Source of the DNA: Fragilaria crotonensis
Lineage: Eukaryota > Bacillariophyta > Fragilariophyceae > Fragilariales > Fragilariaceae
Length of the DNA stretch: 64,000 nt
NCBI GenBank assembly: GCA_022925895.1
Contig: JAKSYS010000144.1
Span: forward strand, 1 to 64,000
Direction: 5' to 3'
Position 1 is the stretch's first letter, and each line of letters starts with the position of its first letter. The notes under the pieces are model-generated. The model ran no database searches. It was not told the origin of the DNA and was given only the letters and a program-made list of their open reading frames with translations. Shown here piece by piece: positions 1 through 10,395 of this stretch. The position numbers and the translations under genes were made by a program.

Positions 1-248
1 CCGATTCCTTGTTTGCCTGAATCGTTCTGTTCTGAAAACTTGTGAAACGAGTATGTACACTCTACAAACCGATGACTGGATTGACGAAGGAAGTTGAAAC
101 TTTCCTGTTGATTCTCGATTCTGACCCTTCAACATCTCTACGTTGCAAGCTGCTTACAATAACGACATTAACTATTGCGTTAATGCATAAGCTGTGCGGA
201 AGGAGGAGTGAGGCGTTTTTATAGCAGGAACGCGTTGTGCCCCATCCA

Positions 249-1864
249 ATGGTTTTTTCCCCTCTTTCCGTATTTTCTTACGGAAGCATCAGTCCAACCA
301 GCGTTGTCGAAACTCGCGTCTTGACCTGTGAAGAATTGGACGCCACCGTGGCAGACTCTCCCAAGGACGTGAAAGATGATACTCCTCCCGTCACTGTGAC
401 GGCGACTCCTGTCAAAACGCTTGGCAATTTGCAACTCGCTGTCATTGTGTTTTACACTGTTTCAGGTGGTCCATTTGGGATGGAAGAGACGATTCGTGCC
501 AGTGGAGCCTTCTACGCCCTGTTGGATTCGCACTCTTCCCTCTCATTTGGTCCGTTCCAGAAGCCCTGGTGACGGCTGAACTGGGTTCGGCATATCCAGA
601 AGCATCAGGTACCGTCGCTTGGGTTGAAGAAGCGTTCGGTCCCTTTTGGGGATGGTTGCAAGGATGTTTGACCTGGGTATCCGGTGTGACGGACAATGCC
701 ATTTACCCCGTCTTGTTTCTTGACTATGCTTTTCAATTCTTTCGCAACGACGATGATGATGACATGGATCCGGTCATTCGATTTGCCATTCTCGCCTCCA
801 CCTGCATTCTGCTCACCTACATTAACTACCGTGGCATGGATCTTGTTGGTGACATGTCACTCACTATTTTCTTCCTATCCATGAGTCCCTTTGTTGTATT
901 TTGCCTCATCGGTATGTTCAAGGTCGACCCATCCCGATGGCTCGTGCAACCAGATCCCAATATTGAGTCCATGGATGAAGGCAATGGTGCTGGTTTTGTT
1001 GCTACCACCGCCATTGGTGGAATTATTTGGCGACCATACCTCAACAATCTCTTTTGGAACTTAAACTCCTTTGACTCCGCATCTTGCTTTGCTGGAGAAA
1101 TCAGCGATCCCGGCCGATCTTTTCCAAGGGCCATGTTTGGAGGAATTCTCATTGTCACGGTGTCCTACTTGTTGCCTCTCCTTGTCGCACTTGGATCTAC
1201 TACAGCAGCTCAAGGGGACTGGGTCGATGGTTACTTGACAACGGTGGTATCGAATACTGTCGGAACATGGTTGGGTGCATGGGTGCTCTTCGCTGCTGGT
1301 ATTTCCAATCTGGCCATGTTCATGAGTGAAATGTCGTCAGATGCCTTCCAAATCCTTGGTTTGGCCGAGCGAGGATATCTTCCCAAGATTTTCGCCAAGC
1401 GCAGTCGCTATGGAACTCCAACTTGGGGTTTATTGGTGGGAGCTGCTGTTATATTGGCGATGAGTGTCACTGATTTGTCCTCCTTGATTGAGATGCTCAA
1501 CTTCAATTATTCCATCTCTCTCGTGATCGAGTACTGTGCCTTCATCCGGCTCCGCATCGCCCGTCCAAATCTCAAGCGACCCTACCGCATTCCTTTGAAT
1601 ACCTTTGGTTGTATCCTCATGATCATTCCACCTCTTGTGTTCACAACCATCATTATGATGCTCGCCTCTTACGTCACCTACATTTACGCCGCCACCACTG
1701 TCGTTGTGGCGGGGGTCATCTACAACTTCCGCAAGCGTGATACCAATGCTGTTATGGTTGGTGGGTCCTACGATGCCGTGCCGGTGCACGATGTTGAAGT
1801 TGCCAAGCTCTCGGCGTCATTTCGCCACGAACCAGATCCTGCACCACCGCCCCAAGTCTCCTGA
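249..1864 (+). CDS. APC-family polyamine/amino-acid permease (LAT/PUT type), frame broken once
   Basis: Multi-pass plasma- or endomembrane transporter of the amino acid-polyamine-organocation superfamily, expected to carry polyamines or amino acids. The N-terminal part holds the first-helix glycine motif (VSGGPFGMEE) and the middle has LFWNLNSFDSASCFAGE, the segment typical of plant and protist polyamine-uptake/LAT transporters; about eleven hydrophobic helices follow. The ATG at 249 is the first in frame. The protein is contiguous in homology but the frame changes at bases 522-526: one G appears to be missing in the GG at 524-525, and restoring it joins the two halves with no gap. No intron fits there. 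Probably a consensus error, otherwise a pseudogene. Substrate is inferred from family only. It converges with the downstream gamma-glutamyltransferase. Confidence 0.8.
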
Positions 1865-2090
1865 CAACCCGTATCAAATCGACACTACCTGGTACCATCA
1901 CGACAAATACCTCAGACGGGTTGACCTGCGGTATTTGAATAAGAATCAACAAAAGCCACACTGCAGGGTTCGCACATGTCTGATGAAGTACATATTGCAC
2001 ATTTTAACTCGTTTTACAGTCTTTAATCTCCTGCAGAATGTAGACTAGTCAATGCAGGTGAATTGCACGATGCCACTTTCGAGACGGGCA

Positions 2091-4429
2091 TTATACACCA
2101 GCCGGTTGACCACCCTTGCGAATGTCCGAGACGGCTGACATTTTCTGATGTATTCGGCTTCGAGACACCACTTGCACACATCCAGCATAGTTGATTGGGA
2201 CTAGAGAATGTCCTGTCGTTTCCAGTTCCAGCCGCGTACGGGTTGGAACTTCAATCACGTAATCCTCTTTTGAAACCAAGGTGGATTCAAACAGAGTCCA
2301 TGCTTTCGAATGGTACAACAGCTGGTCGTGCACGCGTGGACTTGTCACGGCGGCAAACAAATCCATCTTTTCGACAGCATGATTCAAAAACGTTTGCAAG
2401 GTGGCCGAGATAATCTTGGGCCCGCCGCTGGCACCCAATACCATGAAAAGGTCACCAAGTGATAGCGATTCGTCGAGGCCAGATTTTGCCTCAAAGATCA
2501 GTGTAGGAGACATGGACGACAATGGCTTTTTGCCGGGAGCAATAAAGTTGGACTCAGCAGGCTCAAGGCCGAAATAGTTGGGACGATCAGGAGTGGCAAA
2601 ATCGTCCATTTGACTGTTCAGTAAAATACCTGTTCTTCCACTTACTACCCCAGAGCCGAAGAAATTGTTGATTGAACTCGTCAAGGAAACAGCATTGCCC
2701 TTGTTGTCCATGATCGAAACATGACTGGTACCCTTGTCCTCCAGATATCCAAAATTCCGAAGGGATCTTCCATCACCGTCCTTGAGGCTCCATGTACCTG
2801 TCGAACTGGTTCCCTGACTCGCGGAATCATCTCTTATTTTGGCCCACTTCTCGCCACCGTACTTTGATAGCGGCAATGATGCATCCTTTCTTGTCATTTG
2901 TCGAAGACTCTCCATATAGCCATTGTAAACGAGATCCTTGACGGCAGCTTGAACGATATTGCCATTATATTTGGGATCACTTAGAGACATTCGAATCGCA
3001 AAAGCGTGTCTCATGGCTTCGACCAGCCGATGGTCCTTAAGAGAAGGACCGCCTAGGATGTTTTGTGCATCATCCTTGACGAAGCTGGAGAGGAAACGCG
3101 CCGCTCCTATTAGTGTGGCACCCCCTGAACTTGGAGGTGGAACCCCAACCATAGTATAGCCAAAGACGTCCTTGGCTATCAACGGCGAACGAAGAGTGGG
3201 GGCATATCTTGCCATGTCTTTTACCGTAAGGATGCCTCGGCTTAGTCGAACGTCATCGACAAATTGTTGGGTATGACTACCGTTGTACAAGGCCATTGCA
3301 CCCTCGATTTTGACGGACTCCAAAAACAAAGCCAGGGCCTCGTTCTTGATAATGTCACCTTCCTCCAAGCGCACCTCGCCCGATCCGTCTTTCGTAAGAA
3401 GTCTTCGAAGTTCCGAAAAGGCCCATCGTTCCGACGAATGCTTTGCGATCGCGTCCGCCAAAAAAGAAGACACTGGCACACCATTCCGTGCCAATTTTAT
3501 CGCAGGATTGACCACTTGGGCCCACGAGAGCTTTCCAAACATGGAATGTGCCACCTCAAGGCCGTATAATTCCCCCGGCACGGCGATTGCCAAACCCCCA
3601 GTTGTGGATGCAGTTTCGGACATGTTTGAAAACATGTCTCTGTGCGCTTTTATCGGTGCCACTTCGCGAGCGTCAATGACCAAAGTTACCTTTCCTGCGG
3701 CATCCACTGTTACGTTACGGCGGGCGTCACGAAAGAAGGGAACAAAACGGGAATTGACTTTTCCATCTTTAGCATCCTTGTCAATATGAATAACCATGAA
3801 CATGCCACCGCCAATACCTGATGATGCTGGATTGCAAACTCCTAAACAAAGAGCAACCGCAACGGCAGCATCAACGACATTGCCGTTATCAACGTTCATT
3901 ATATGATGGCCTAAATCGGAGCAAACGGAATGATCCGAAGCCACGGCGCCGCGCTCCAAATTCTCGACTGCGTGAAAATGTGAGTGCAGCCATTCGCTTT
4001 CCATGAATCGCCGAGCCTTGGCATTGCCTTTTACGTACCTGTCGACCATGACTTTAATCTCTCCCTTTTCAAATCATCGGTTGCATCGGATGCATCATTG
4101 AGTGTATTGAATCCAGGGCCCATCCGTATCAGTTCCACAGAAGTGACAACTATGGAAACAACCAACGCGATCGACAGCAGAAGCATGCACTGCCGTCGTT
4201 GCCAGAGACCCATTTGCTGCACATGCTGGCTAACAACAACTCTCTGGGGAATCTCTTCCCCCTCCATTCGAAAGGTCTCTACATCAGGTGTCGCTCCGGT
4301 GAAGGACTCCCTGAAGTCGTCATGTTCCTGGAAGTCCCGAGATATCGGATACGCGCACAAGCTATCCTCGTCATCAAAATCAAGCAGTTCGGAAATTGGC
4401 CGATTCTTGATTGCTCCGCCACTTTTCAT
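2091..4429 (-). CDS. gamma-glutamyltransferase, membrane-anchored, copy 1
   Basis: Hydrolyses or transfers the gamma-glutamyl group of glutathione and related peptides, normally outside the cell or in vacuoles. Two exons: 4429-4039 and 3967-2091, giving 755 residues. The 71 bp intron (3968-4038) starts GTACGT and ends CACGCAG and keeps phase 1. Residues 1-80 are an acidic cytosolic tail, 81-101 a single membrane helix, so it is a type II membrane protein. The Ntn-hydrolase domain begins at GAVASDH; the self-processing and catalytic threonine is about Thr544 in GTSHVSIMD, followed by the conserved GNAVSLTSSINNFFG block, and SSGGAT lies upstream. All key motifs are intact. A paralogue lies 6 kb downstream on the same strand. 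Divergently transcribed from the carrier-like gene at 5705. Confidence 0.93.
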
Positions 4430-5252
4430 GGCGGGCGATGGTTGCTATTATAAAGGCACAGATTGTCACAACGATGCAGGGGCTCGTTGGTGTAACCGCA
4501 ATCGGCGTAAGCACTTCGTCTGCCTTATTCGTCTCTCGCTACGGAGTGCGACAAGGTCGTCGGACCGACTGCTTCCCCTGTCTTATCGAAGTATAGCTGC
4601 AGTGTATTTGAGAGTGAAGAATGTGCGAGGCATCGGCATTTCAAGGAGGTTCACGCTTTCTATCAAAAAGACATACTGCCAGCTCTGCGCAGTGCACGAG
4701 AACAGGGGTCCAGTACTCGTTGTACGGAATACCGTTAGTCATTTGTCATGACAAAATGCCTATATGAGTATGACCAAATTGCCTGACAAAAGCAGCAATG
4801 TACGAGTATACGGTATACCGGTATACCCCACGACCACTCCCCAGCCGACTCCGGACTCCGGAGTGGTACTACCGCAGGTGCTGCTACTCCTCCGTACTTG
4901 TACCCTTCTAATCGGTGGATCATGAGAAACGCACCGGGCATTTTCTGACGTTGAAAGCTGTGTCCTCCTTTGCTGTATTTCATATTTCATACCCATGTAT
5001 AGTACACATGCTACTAGTCACCAGTACTCGAGTACCGGGTCCGGTTCAGGCTAAGGCTACCGGTGTACACTATCAATTCACGATTCACAATGGTATGTAC
5101 GTAAGTAGTACTCCAGTACCAGTAAAGTACAAGTACTCACCAAAAAGCCCTATACTGGTACCCGGCTTGAGTACTGTCATACATATTTTTTTCGCATGAT
5201 CTGTTGACAACAACGACTTGATACTCGGAGTAATTCCTTGCGTCATGTCTCA

Positions 5253-5260
5253 TGACGTCA
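5253..5260. promoter_or_regulatory. CRE-like palindrome TGACGTCA
   Basis: Perfect TGACGTCA inside ATGACGTCAT, 445 bp upstream of the carrier-like gene. This is the classic bZIP (CREB/ATF) site; in diatoms related TGACGT elements are known in CO2/cAMP-responsive promoters. Function here is inferred from the motif only. Confidence 0.4.
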
Positions 5261-5398
5261 TGCGTCGCCAGAAACCATGAATATGATAGGGGCGACACTA
5301 CTGCAAATCCTGAAACTTCGTGTTTGTCTGTGTCGTCACGAACACGAACCTCCCACCACCACAAATTCATGATAGGTGGACATCAACTCTAGATTCTA

Positions 5399-5448
5399 GA
5401 AAGTACACTGGTGTACTTTCACCCTGCACACGTGATCACATGATCACG
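5399..5448. promoter_or_regulatory. two adjacent inverted repeats with a CACGTG box
   Basis: 5399-5408 and 5411-5420 form a perfect 10 bp inverted repeat (arms GAAAGTACAC) with a 2 bp spacer. 5431-5438 and 5441-5448 form a perfect 8 bp inverted repeat (arms CGTGATCA), also with a 2 bp spacer. CACGTG, an E/G-box, lies at 5429-5434. The cluster is about 260-305 bp upstream of the carrier-like ATG, a plausible position for paired dimer-binding sites. No factor can be named. Confidence 0.4.
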
Positions 5449-5704
5449 AGTCATTAACCTCTCACCATCCTGTAGTTCACTTCAACTCGCATACATTATC
5501 AGCTCTCACTTTTTGCTCCTGCTTCTGCTTTGTCTGCTATCTTTTACTGCTCTCATAATAGAACACTCTTCAATTCGAATTCGATCGATTCCCGCATCTC
5601 GAGTTTGAAATTGCAATCCGAACTCTGAACTTGACACAACTGTCAACTCTCGCTTCTCGACCGCGCTTCGCTTTTCTTGTTCCCAGATTCTCTAGTCACA
5701 AGCC

Positions 5705-6841
5705 ATGTCGCCAGGCAAGAGCCACAAGGATGGAAGCATTCAACGGAGGAGTACTGCGATACAAGCCTCCACCATGGGCCTTCCCGAGGCTGTGGTCGAG
5801 TCGGCGTTGGTCACCTATCGATCGGTTGGCATCGGGGTGTTTGGCGTGATTATGCGCTTTAGTGGCATGCCACTCGAGAAAATTGCTCTTTTTATGAATT
5901 CAAGCCAAGTATCGGGGCCCAATCCAATGAGACAATCCCTTCGTCTTACCTTCGCCGAAGGACCTCTTGCACCTTTTCGGGTCGTCGGCCCGGCATCGCT
6001 GGTGGCCTGGTTCTTACAATACTCTATCATGGGGTTTGCATTTCAGTTCTTTGACCACAGTCTCAGTAACCTCTTGGACGTCAAACCCGTGTATTATGGT
6101 CACGAACTCATGACCCCGCCTGACGACGACGACGTCAGCACCACGCCTGCCGAATGGTTCAAGTCATCATTTGCTAGAATCCTTTCACCGGCACTGGCAG
6201 CTGCTCTCGAATCCAAGGTCTCCAACCGTGCCGAAGTTCAGCGATACTTCGGTCCCGGTCAACTGGCAAAGGTGGAATCTCAATTGGGGTGGGGTGCGAT
6301 GCGGCGGGCTGCGGGTCCTGCCTTTCTGCCCAATTTCATGAGAAACTTCATCATGTGTCAAACTACTTTCTTGTTGACGCCCATTACCTACAAGCTATAC
6401 TTTCCCCAAGAGCAGAAGAGCAAAACGACGCTATTTTGGTACGGTCTGAGCATGAACATTTTCGTCGGCAACGTCTTTGCCATTACACAACAGGCATTGT
6501 GGGGGCGTACCTTGGATTATGCCTCACAACACGGCAAAATCGTGTACACCAACATTGTTCGGGAGGGTTTTCGAGCTGACGGAGTGGGCGCCTTTTTCAC
6601 TGGCCCCAAGTGGTTCTCTCGAGTCATGATGAACGCGCCAGCGCAGGGCGTCCTCCCTTGGTTTTACAATGAGGTCTTGCCCCTCGGGGAGCGGTCCGTC
6701 CTCCGGGCTGTGAAATATGTCGTGTACGAGCCTATTGAGAAGGAATACCGCCAAGTTAAGCACAACGAACAAAGGTTGAAGCCTCTCCATCAAACCCGAA
6801 TGACGGAGGTGACACTGGCGAAATCGCCGTCGACTCGGTGA
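5705..6841 (+). CDS. mitochondrial-carrier-like membrane protein
   Basis: 378 residues, single uninterrupted frame from the ATG at 5705. The second half (about residues 200-330) has the look of mitochondrial carrier (SLC25) repeats: a helix around FMRNFIMCQTTFLLTPITYK, then IVREGFRADGVGAFFTGPKW, which resembles the loop and start of a carrier repeat, and a final PAQGVLPWFYNEVLP helix. The canonical PxD/ExxK/R signatures are poorly kept, so it is a divergent member or only a fold relative. An acidic loop (PPDDDDVST) sits near residue 140. If truly SLC25 it acts in the mitochondrial inner membrane; the substrate is unknown. Expression is plausibly driven from the 5.25-5.45 kb palindrome region. 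Confidence 0.55.
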   Translation: MSPGKSHKDGSIQRRSTAIQASTMGLPEAVVESALVTYRSVGIGVFGVIMRFSGMPLEKIALFMNSSQVSGPNPMRQSLRLTFAEGPLAPFRVVGPASLVAWFLQYSIMGFAFQFFDHSLSNLLDVKPVYYGHELMTPPDDDDVSTTPAEWFKSSFARILSPALAAALESKVSNRAEVQRYFGPGQLAKVESQLGWGAMRRAAGPAFLPNFMRNFIMCQTTFLLTPITYKLYFPQEQKSKTTLFWYGLSMNIFVGNVFAITQQALWGRTLDYASQHGKIVYTNIVREGFRADGVGAFFTGPKWFSRVMMNAPAQGVLPWFYNEVLPLGERSVLRAVKYVVYEPIEKEYRQVKHNEQRLKPLHQTRMTEVTLAKSPSTR

Positions 6842-7808
6842 GACCAATTGGACGGTACCGATTCAAATCTGCGACGTGTACTTCGAGAAACGCGACAAAT
6901 GCATTTCCAAATGACATATTGAATCGTATATAAGAGCTATACCTTTTTAATAATAGTCTTTAGATGTTTTTCACATGAATCGAGAGTTTGTTAAGGCCTA
7001 CGCTCCGCATTCCTAACCTCACGGGCTAGCTCAATGCTGTGTATTCACTATTCACTGGAAAAGTGCGGCATCATTCCTGTCCCACGTACTTGGTACTAGT
7101 ATCCCTACAAAAGATACGACTGCGAATGTGCCGACACCGAACTCCAAGTTCAAAGCGTAGACTTATGAGCCAAGCACAGGTTCAAGTTTCTAGGTACGAT
7201 AGTCAGTCGAGGATGGCACAGTTGGTTATCTCTGACTTCGTCGCATCGTATGCTCGAAGTGTACATGTATGATATCCAGTTCAGCTCATCATTTCCTGCA
7301 GGGACTGTGGTAGGAGGTAGGATGATGTTTGATGGTGTTGCTGATGAGGTACACGTACTACCAGTACCAGGTACCAGGTTGTTACCGGTAGTTGTTAATC
7401 CGAGTACTCGTATGCGCGCCGCACAACTATGCATATATTTATGTAAGTATACTCTACATTGATCAAACATATACGCATGCTTATCGGAGGGAAGTCCTCA
7501 GAATTCGATAGAGAGAAAAAAGTTACTGTACCAGTAATAGCAAAAATAAAATAGATGGGGATATTACTTTTTTAGATATTTGCATATGTAGAGTGGAAAA
7601 TGGGAACCAATCAGCTTGTGGACCCGGTATTCACTCACGTGCAGGGTATCATGCTTGTACCAGGGTTTTGCTGTTTTGCACTCATCGAAGTGAACCTGTT
7701 ACCACTTGAGTTGATGCATCGTGTGACACCAGGCTGACATCCGCCTCTGTTGTCTCCACACATTTCGATCTTATTATAGTAGCGAAGATCCCAGCATATA
7801 TTTGAACG
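6842..7808. other. intergenic
   Basis: No gene recognised. Contains the 3' end of the carrier-like gene, scattered GTAC-type palindromes around 7340-7410, and the upstream region of the gene at 7809. The small open frames here show no protein-like composition. Confidence 0.55.
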
Positions 7809-8822
7809 ATGAAGCAAGTGTTGCTTTTGTTCCAATTACTACTTGTCAGCTCTGTTGACGCTTTCGTCGCACCGAAACAGGTTGCTCTTCGAAGTTCGGC
7901 TATCCAAACAACCATCAGCAGAAATCCTGGTTCTCGTCTAAATTCCATCGCCGACACAGTCGAAGGTGCCTTTGGACCATCCAGAAACACAGGACTGACA
8001 TCGCGTGTTATCCGAGTGGCAAATCATGCACCAGCATTCCTAAGTCTCCTTTACTTTGGGTTGGTGTCCATGAGCTCCATGATGCCCGACGTCATGCCCG
8101 TAAAACCTACCCTGGCATCTGTCTTGACCCAAAATGTAGGACCAACTACCAATCGTCTCTTTGCCGACTATTTCCCCACTCTTGTGACTCCGCCGTCCTT
8201 CATCTTTCTGGTTTGGCCCACAATTGTTGTTGTTCAGATCGCAACGCTGGTCTTCTCAGTATTGCAACCCATGAAGAATGAACCGATTCTTTCGCAAGAC
8301 GATCTCACTGCATTGTCTATCTCCAATCTGGCGGCGACACGGTGGCTCATTGTCGCGTCGCAAACGGCTCCTGGGTGCCTGAAGCTCGCAAGCTGCCTTG
8401 TCCTTCCCTTGGTGCCACTCTTTAGTGGCTATCCACTGCGTAAAATGGAAGGAAGTAGCGCGATGGAGTTCAAGTTCAAGTCAGTCATCTTTCAGCTTTA
8501 TTCCAGTTTCACAATCATTGCCAGCTTGTTGGCGCTGACTGTGGAGCTGCAACACGGTGGTCGACTGCCGAAACTTCCGGCTGAAGCCGCGGCATCCGTC
8601 TTTTTGGGACTATACTTTCTCATGGTGTCCATGAAGAACAAGAGTGGAATCAAGAAGATAGTCCAGGCAGGAGCCATTTCTGGCATTGCCGTCAAAAGAG
8701 TTCAAGAATGTATGGCCAGAGGAGCTTCTGGTGGTGTGTTTGAGTCGTTGGTGTCTATAAGCTTTCTGGGTACACTCTTTGTGTCTTTCAAGGCAATGCA
8801 GAAGTTGGTTGAACGAAAGTGA
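7809..8822 (+). CDS. plastid-targeted multi-pass membrane protein, TspO/MBR-like
   Basis: 337 residues, one frame. Residues 1-18 are a signal peptide ending in SSVDA, followed by FVAP: the Ala-Phe step of diatom plastid presequences, then a Ser/Arg-rich transit-like stretch to about residue 65. Five or six hydrophobic helices follow. The segment VTPPSFIFLVWPTI resembles the first-helix signature of TspO/MBR-type proteins, in which Pro precedes a helix with Phe and Trp-Pro; this is a weak match made by eye. The last part (RVQECMARGASGGVFESLVS) is not recognised. Likely place: a plastid membrane. Function unknown; tetrapyrrole or carotenoid-related binding would be speculative. Confidence 0.6.
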   Translation: MKQVLLLFQLLLVSSVDAFVAPKQVALRSSAIQTTISRNPGSRLNSIADTVEGAFGPSRNTGLTSRVIRVANHAPAFLSLLYFGLVSMSSMMPDVMPVKPTLASVLTQNVGPTTNRLFADYFPTLVTPPSFIFLVWPTIVVVQIATLVFSVLQPMKNEPILSQDDLTALSISNLAATRWLIVASQTAPGCLKLASCLVLPLVPLFSGYPLRKMEGSSAMEFKFKSVIFQLYSSFTIIASLLALTVELQHGGRLPKLPAEAAASVFLGLYFLMVSMKNKSGIKKIVQAGAISGIAVKRVQECMARGASGGVFESLVSISFLGTLFVSFKAMQKLVERK

Positions 8823-9544
8823 TGTAGAATACGTGTTGAAGTTATAACCCGAGGGGCGAGCAGGTTGTACCGCGCTTCTACTTGGGTCTCTGATGGGATG
8901 TAAGGAAAAGTTTGTGCTCGTCTTAACTGTGTAAAAGATGCTTCTGATGGATTGCTCATACCTGTCCTTAGCTGCAATTTCCAACATTATCAAATCCCAT
9001 GCCATCCTGGTGCTCTCAACCATGGCTTTCATTGTGAAAACAAAATGCTCGTCTCCATGTTGAGATCCAGCGTCCAAGCTGCCTCTAAGAAGTAATAGTA
9101 CACATACTAGTCGTAAAATGCAGTAGAGAACTTGTACTAAGAAGCTCTCTGAAAAGCTATGTGTTATTGATTCATTCCGCAGTATGATAGGGATGTCATC
9201 CATCTTCAAAATGGCAACAGTGGTCCTCGAGGAGCCCTGCATTGCTATAAAAGGCTGTAAGTGTGTGCAAAGATTCCGTCACGGCAGGTTTCCGTTGATG
9301 TTTACCTGGTACCTTCCATATAAGTAGTAAGTGACGTCATTTCACGAAACCGAAGTGGACACATGCATATTGCATCTTGCATCATCGAATCCACATGTGC
9401 GTGTACCCCAAATACCGAACACGAAATGTATAATACCTGGCGTCTGGCGTGTCGTGCTGTCGTGCTGTCGTGCTCCTACGAGCTGGCAACACATCACCAA
9501 ACATTTACTTGTAGTACTTGTCAAACGAATAAACGACCTAGGCC
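8823..9544. other. intergenic, upstream of the fibrillin gene
   Basis: No gene recognised. Contains a TATA-like TATAAAAG at about 9246-9253, a CRE-like site at 9332-9339 and GTAC palindromes (ggtacc near 9309). Open frames on the minus strand (8610-9242) are not protein-like and overlap the upstream gene. Confidence 0.55.
9332..9339. promoter_or_regulatory. CRE-like palindrome TGACGTCA
   Basis: Perfect TGACGTCA about 205 bp upstream of the plastid fibrillin start codon, matching the site upstream of the carrier-like gene and those in both LTRs of the Copia element. bZIP binding is inferred. Confidence 0.4.
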
Positions 9545-10293
9545 ATGATAGCCCTCCGCTGCATTCTCGTATCCATCGCGTTTGCCGAATGCGCCACGGG
9601 ATTTCAGAATCTCATACCAAACTTTCAAGGCTTTGGACTGTCCAAGCAGCTCGTGCCGAAAACATTTGGAGATACCGACCTTGAGAATCAACTTTTGGAT
9701 GCCATTTCACAAACCGAACGTCTCTCCACATCCGAGGAGATCGATAGTATCATTGCTCAATTGGAACGCAGCGACAAGACACTCCCACGCCCATCTATTG
9801 CTCCCCAGATTTATGGTCGTTGGCGGTTGCTGCACACTTCCAACGCCGCAACAGCCTCCCCCATTCAACGCAAGGCCGTGGATGCATCCAAATTTGCCAT
9901 TTATCAAGATATTTCGTTAAGAAATGAGAATACAAGCGACGAAGTTCTCATCGTGAGTCAAGTAGTCAAATTCAGTGATACGGCTGAACTTAGGGTCGAC
10001 GCCTTGGCGTCAACGCCGGCGTATCCTTTGGCGGAACTCACCGATCGCAAGTCCACGGGGAAAGTCTTGGGGCTCAACATTCTAGGTGTATCCCTGGTGG
10101 GAGACGAGGCCGCGCCGGATCGAATCGACCTGATTCGCGGGTTGACTTTGTTTTTGATGAGGGCAATTTTCAGTTTGGAGACTTGAAGATTCCATACCCC
10201 GTTCCGTTTCGACTGCCACTGTTTCGCGATTGGGTCAAGGGGTGGATTGATGTCACTTACTTGTCGGATCGCATGCGGATTTCGAGAAAATAA
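9545..10293 (+). CDS. plastid lipid-associated protein (PAP/fibrillin), frame broken once
   Basis: Fibrillins coat plastoglobules or thylakoids and help store or move prenyl lipids. The start ATG gives a short signal peptide ending near CATGF, suggesting secondary-plastid import. The PAP domain begins at LENQLLDAISQTERL and holds the conserved YGRWRLLHTSNAATASP. The frame closes early at 10186, but the family's C-terminus is encoded at once in another frame: VDFVFDEGNFQFGDLKIP, then WIDVTYLSDRMRISRK, stop at 10291. The switch lies at 10139-10141 (GGG), where one missing G explains it exactly. Treat as one intact gene of about 248 residues with a consensus error. Its 3' end faces the second gamma-glutamyltransferase 102 bp away. 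Confidence 0.82.
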
Positions 10294-10395
10294 GGGAACC
10301 ACATTTGTTTTATTGAAGGAACAGCCAGAAGTGTAGTTGAATATTTACATAATTAATCTTACTGTCGACCAATTAGGTCGTCACCCTTTCGACAT

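Larger units (their letters stand above)
4430..5704. other. intergenic, shared upstream region of two divergent genes
   Basis: No coding sequence recognised. It is rich in GTAC-centred palindromes (ggtacc, agtact, gtatac) from about 4800 to 5180, and holds a TGACGTCA site and a pair of larger palindromes annotated separately. It must contain the promoters of the gamma-glutamyltransferase on the minus strand and of the carrier-like gene on the plus strand. Confidence 0.6.

Noticed and set aside
42-224. 60-codon frame at the left edge
   Set aside because: No homology, composition not coding-like, and no link to the permease gene could be shown.
3283-3789. 168-codon plus-strand frame
   Set aside because: Antisense of the gamma-glutamyltransferase coding exon.
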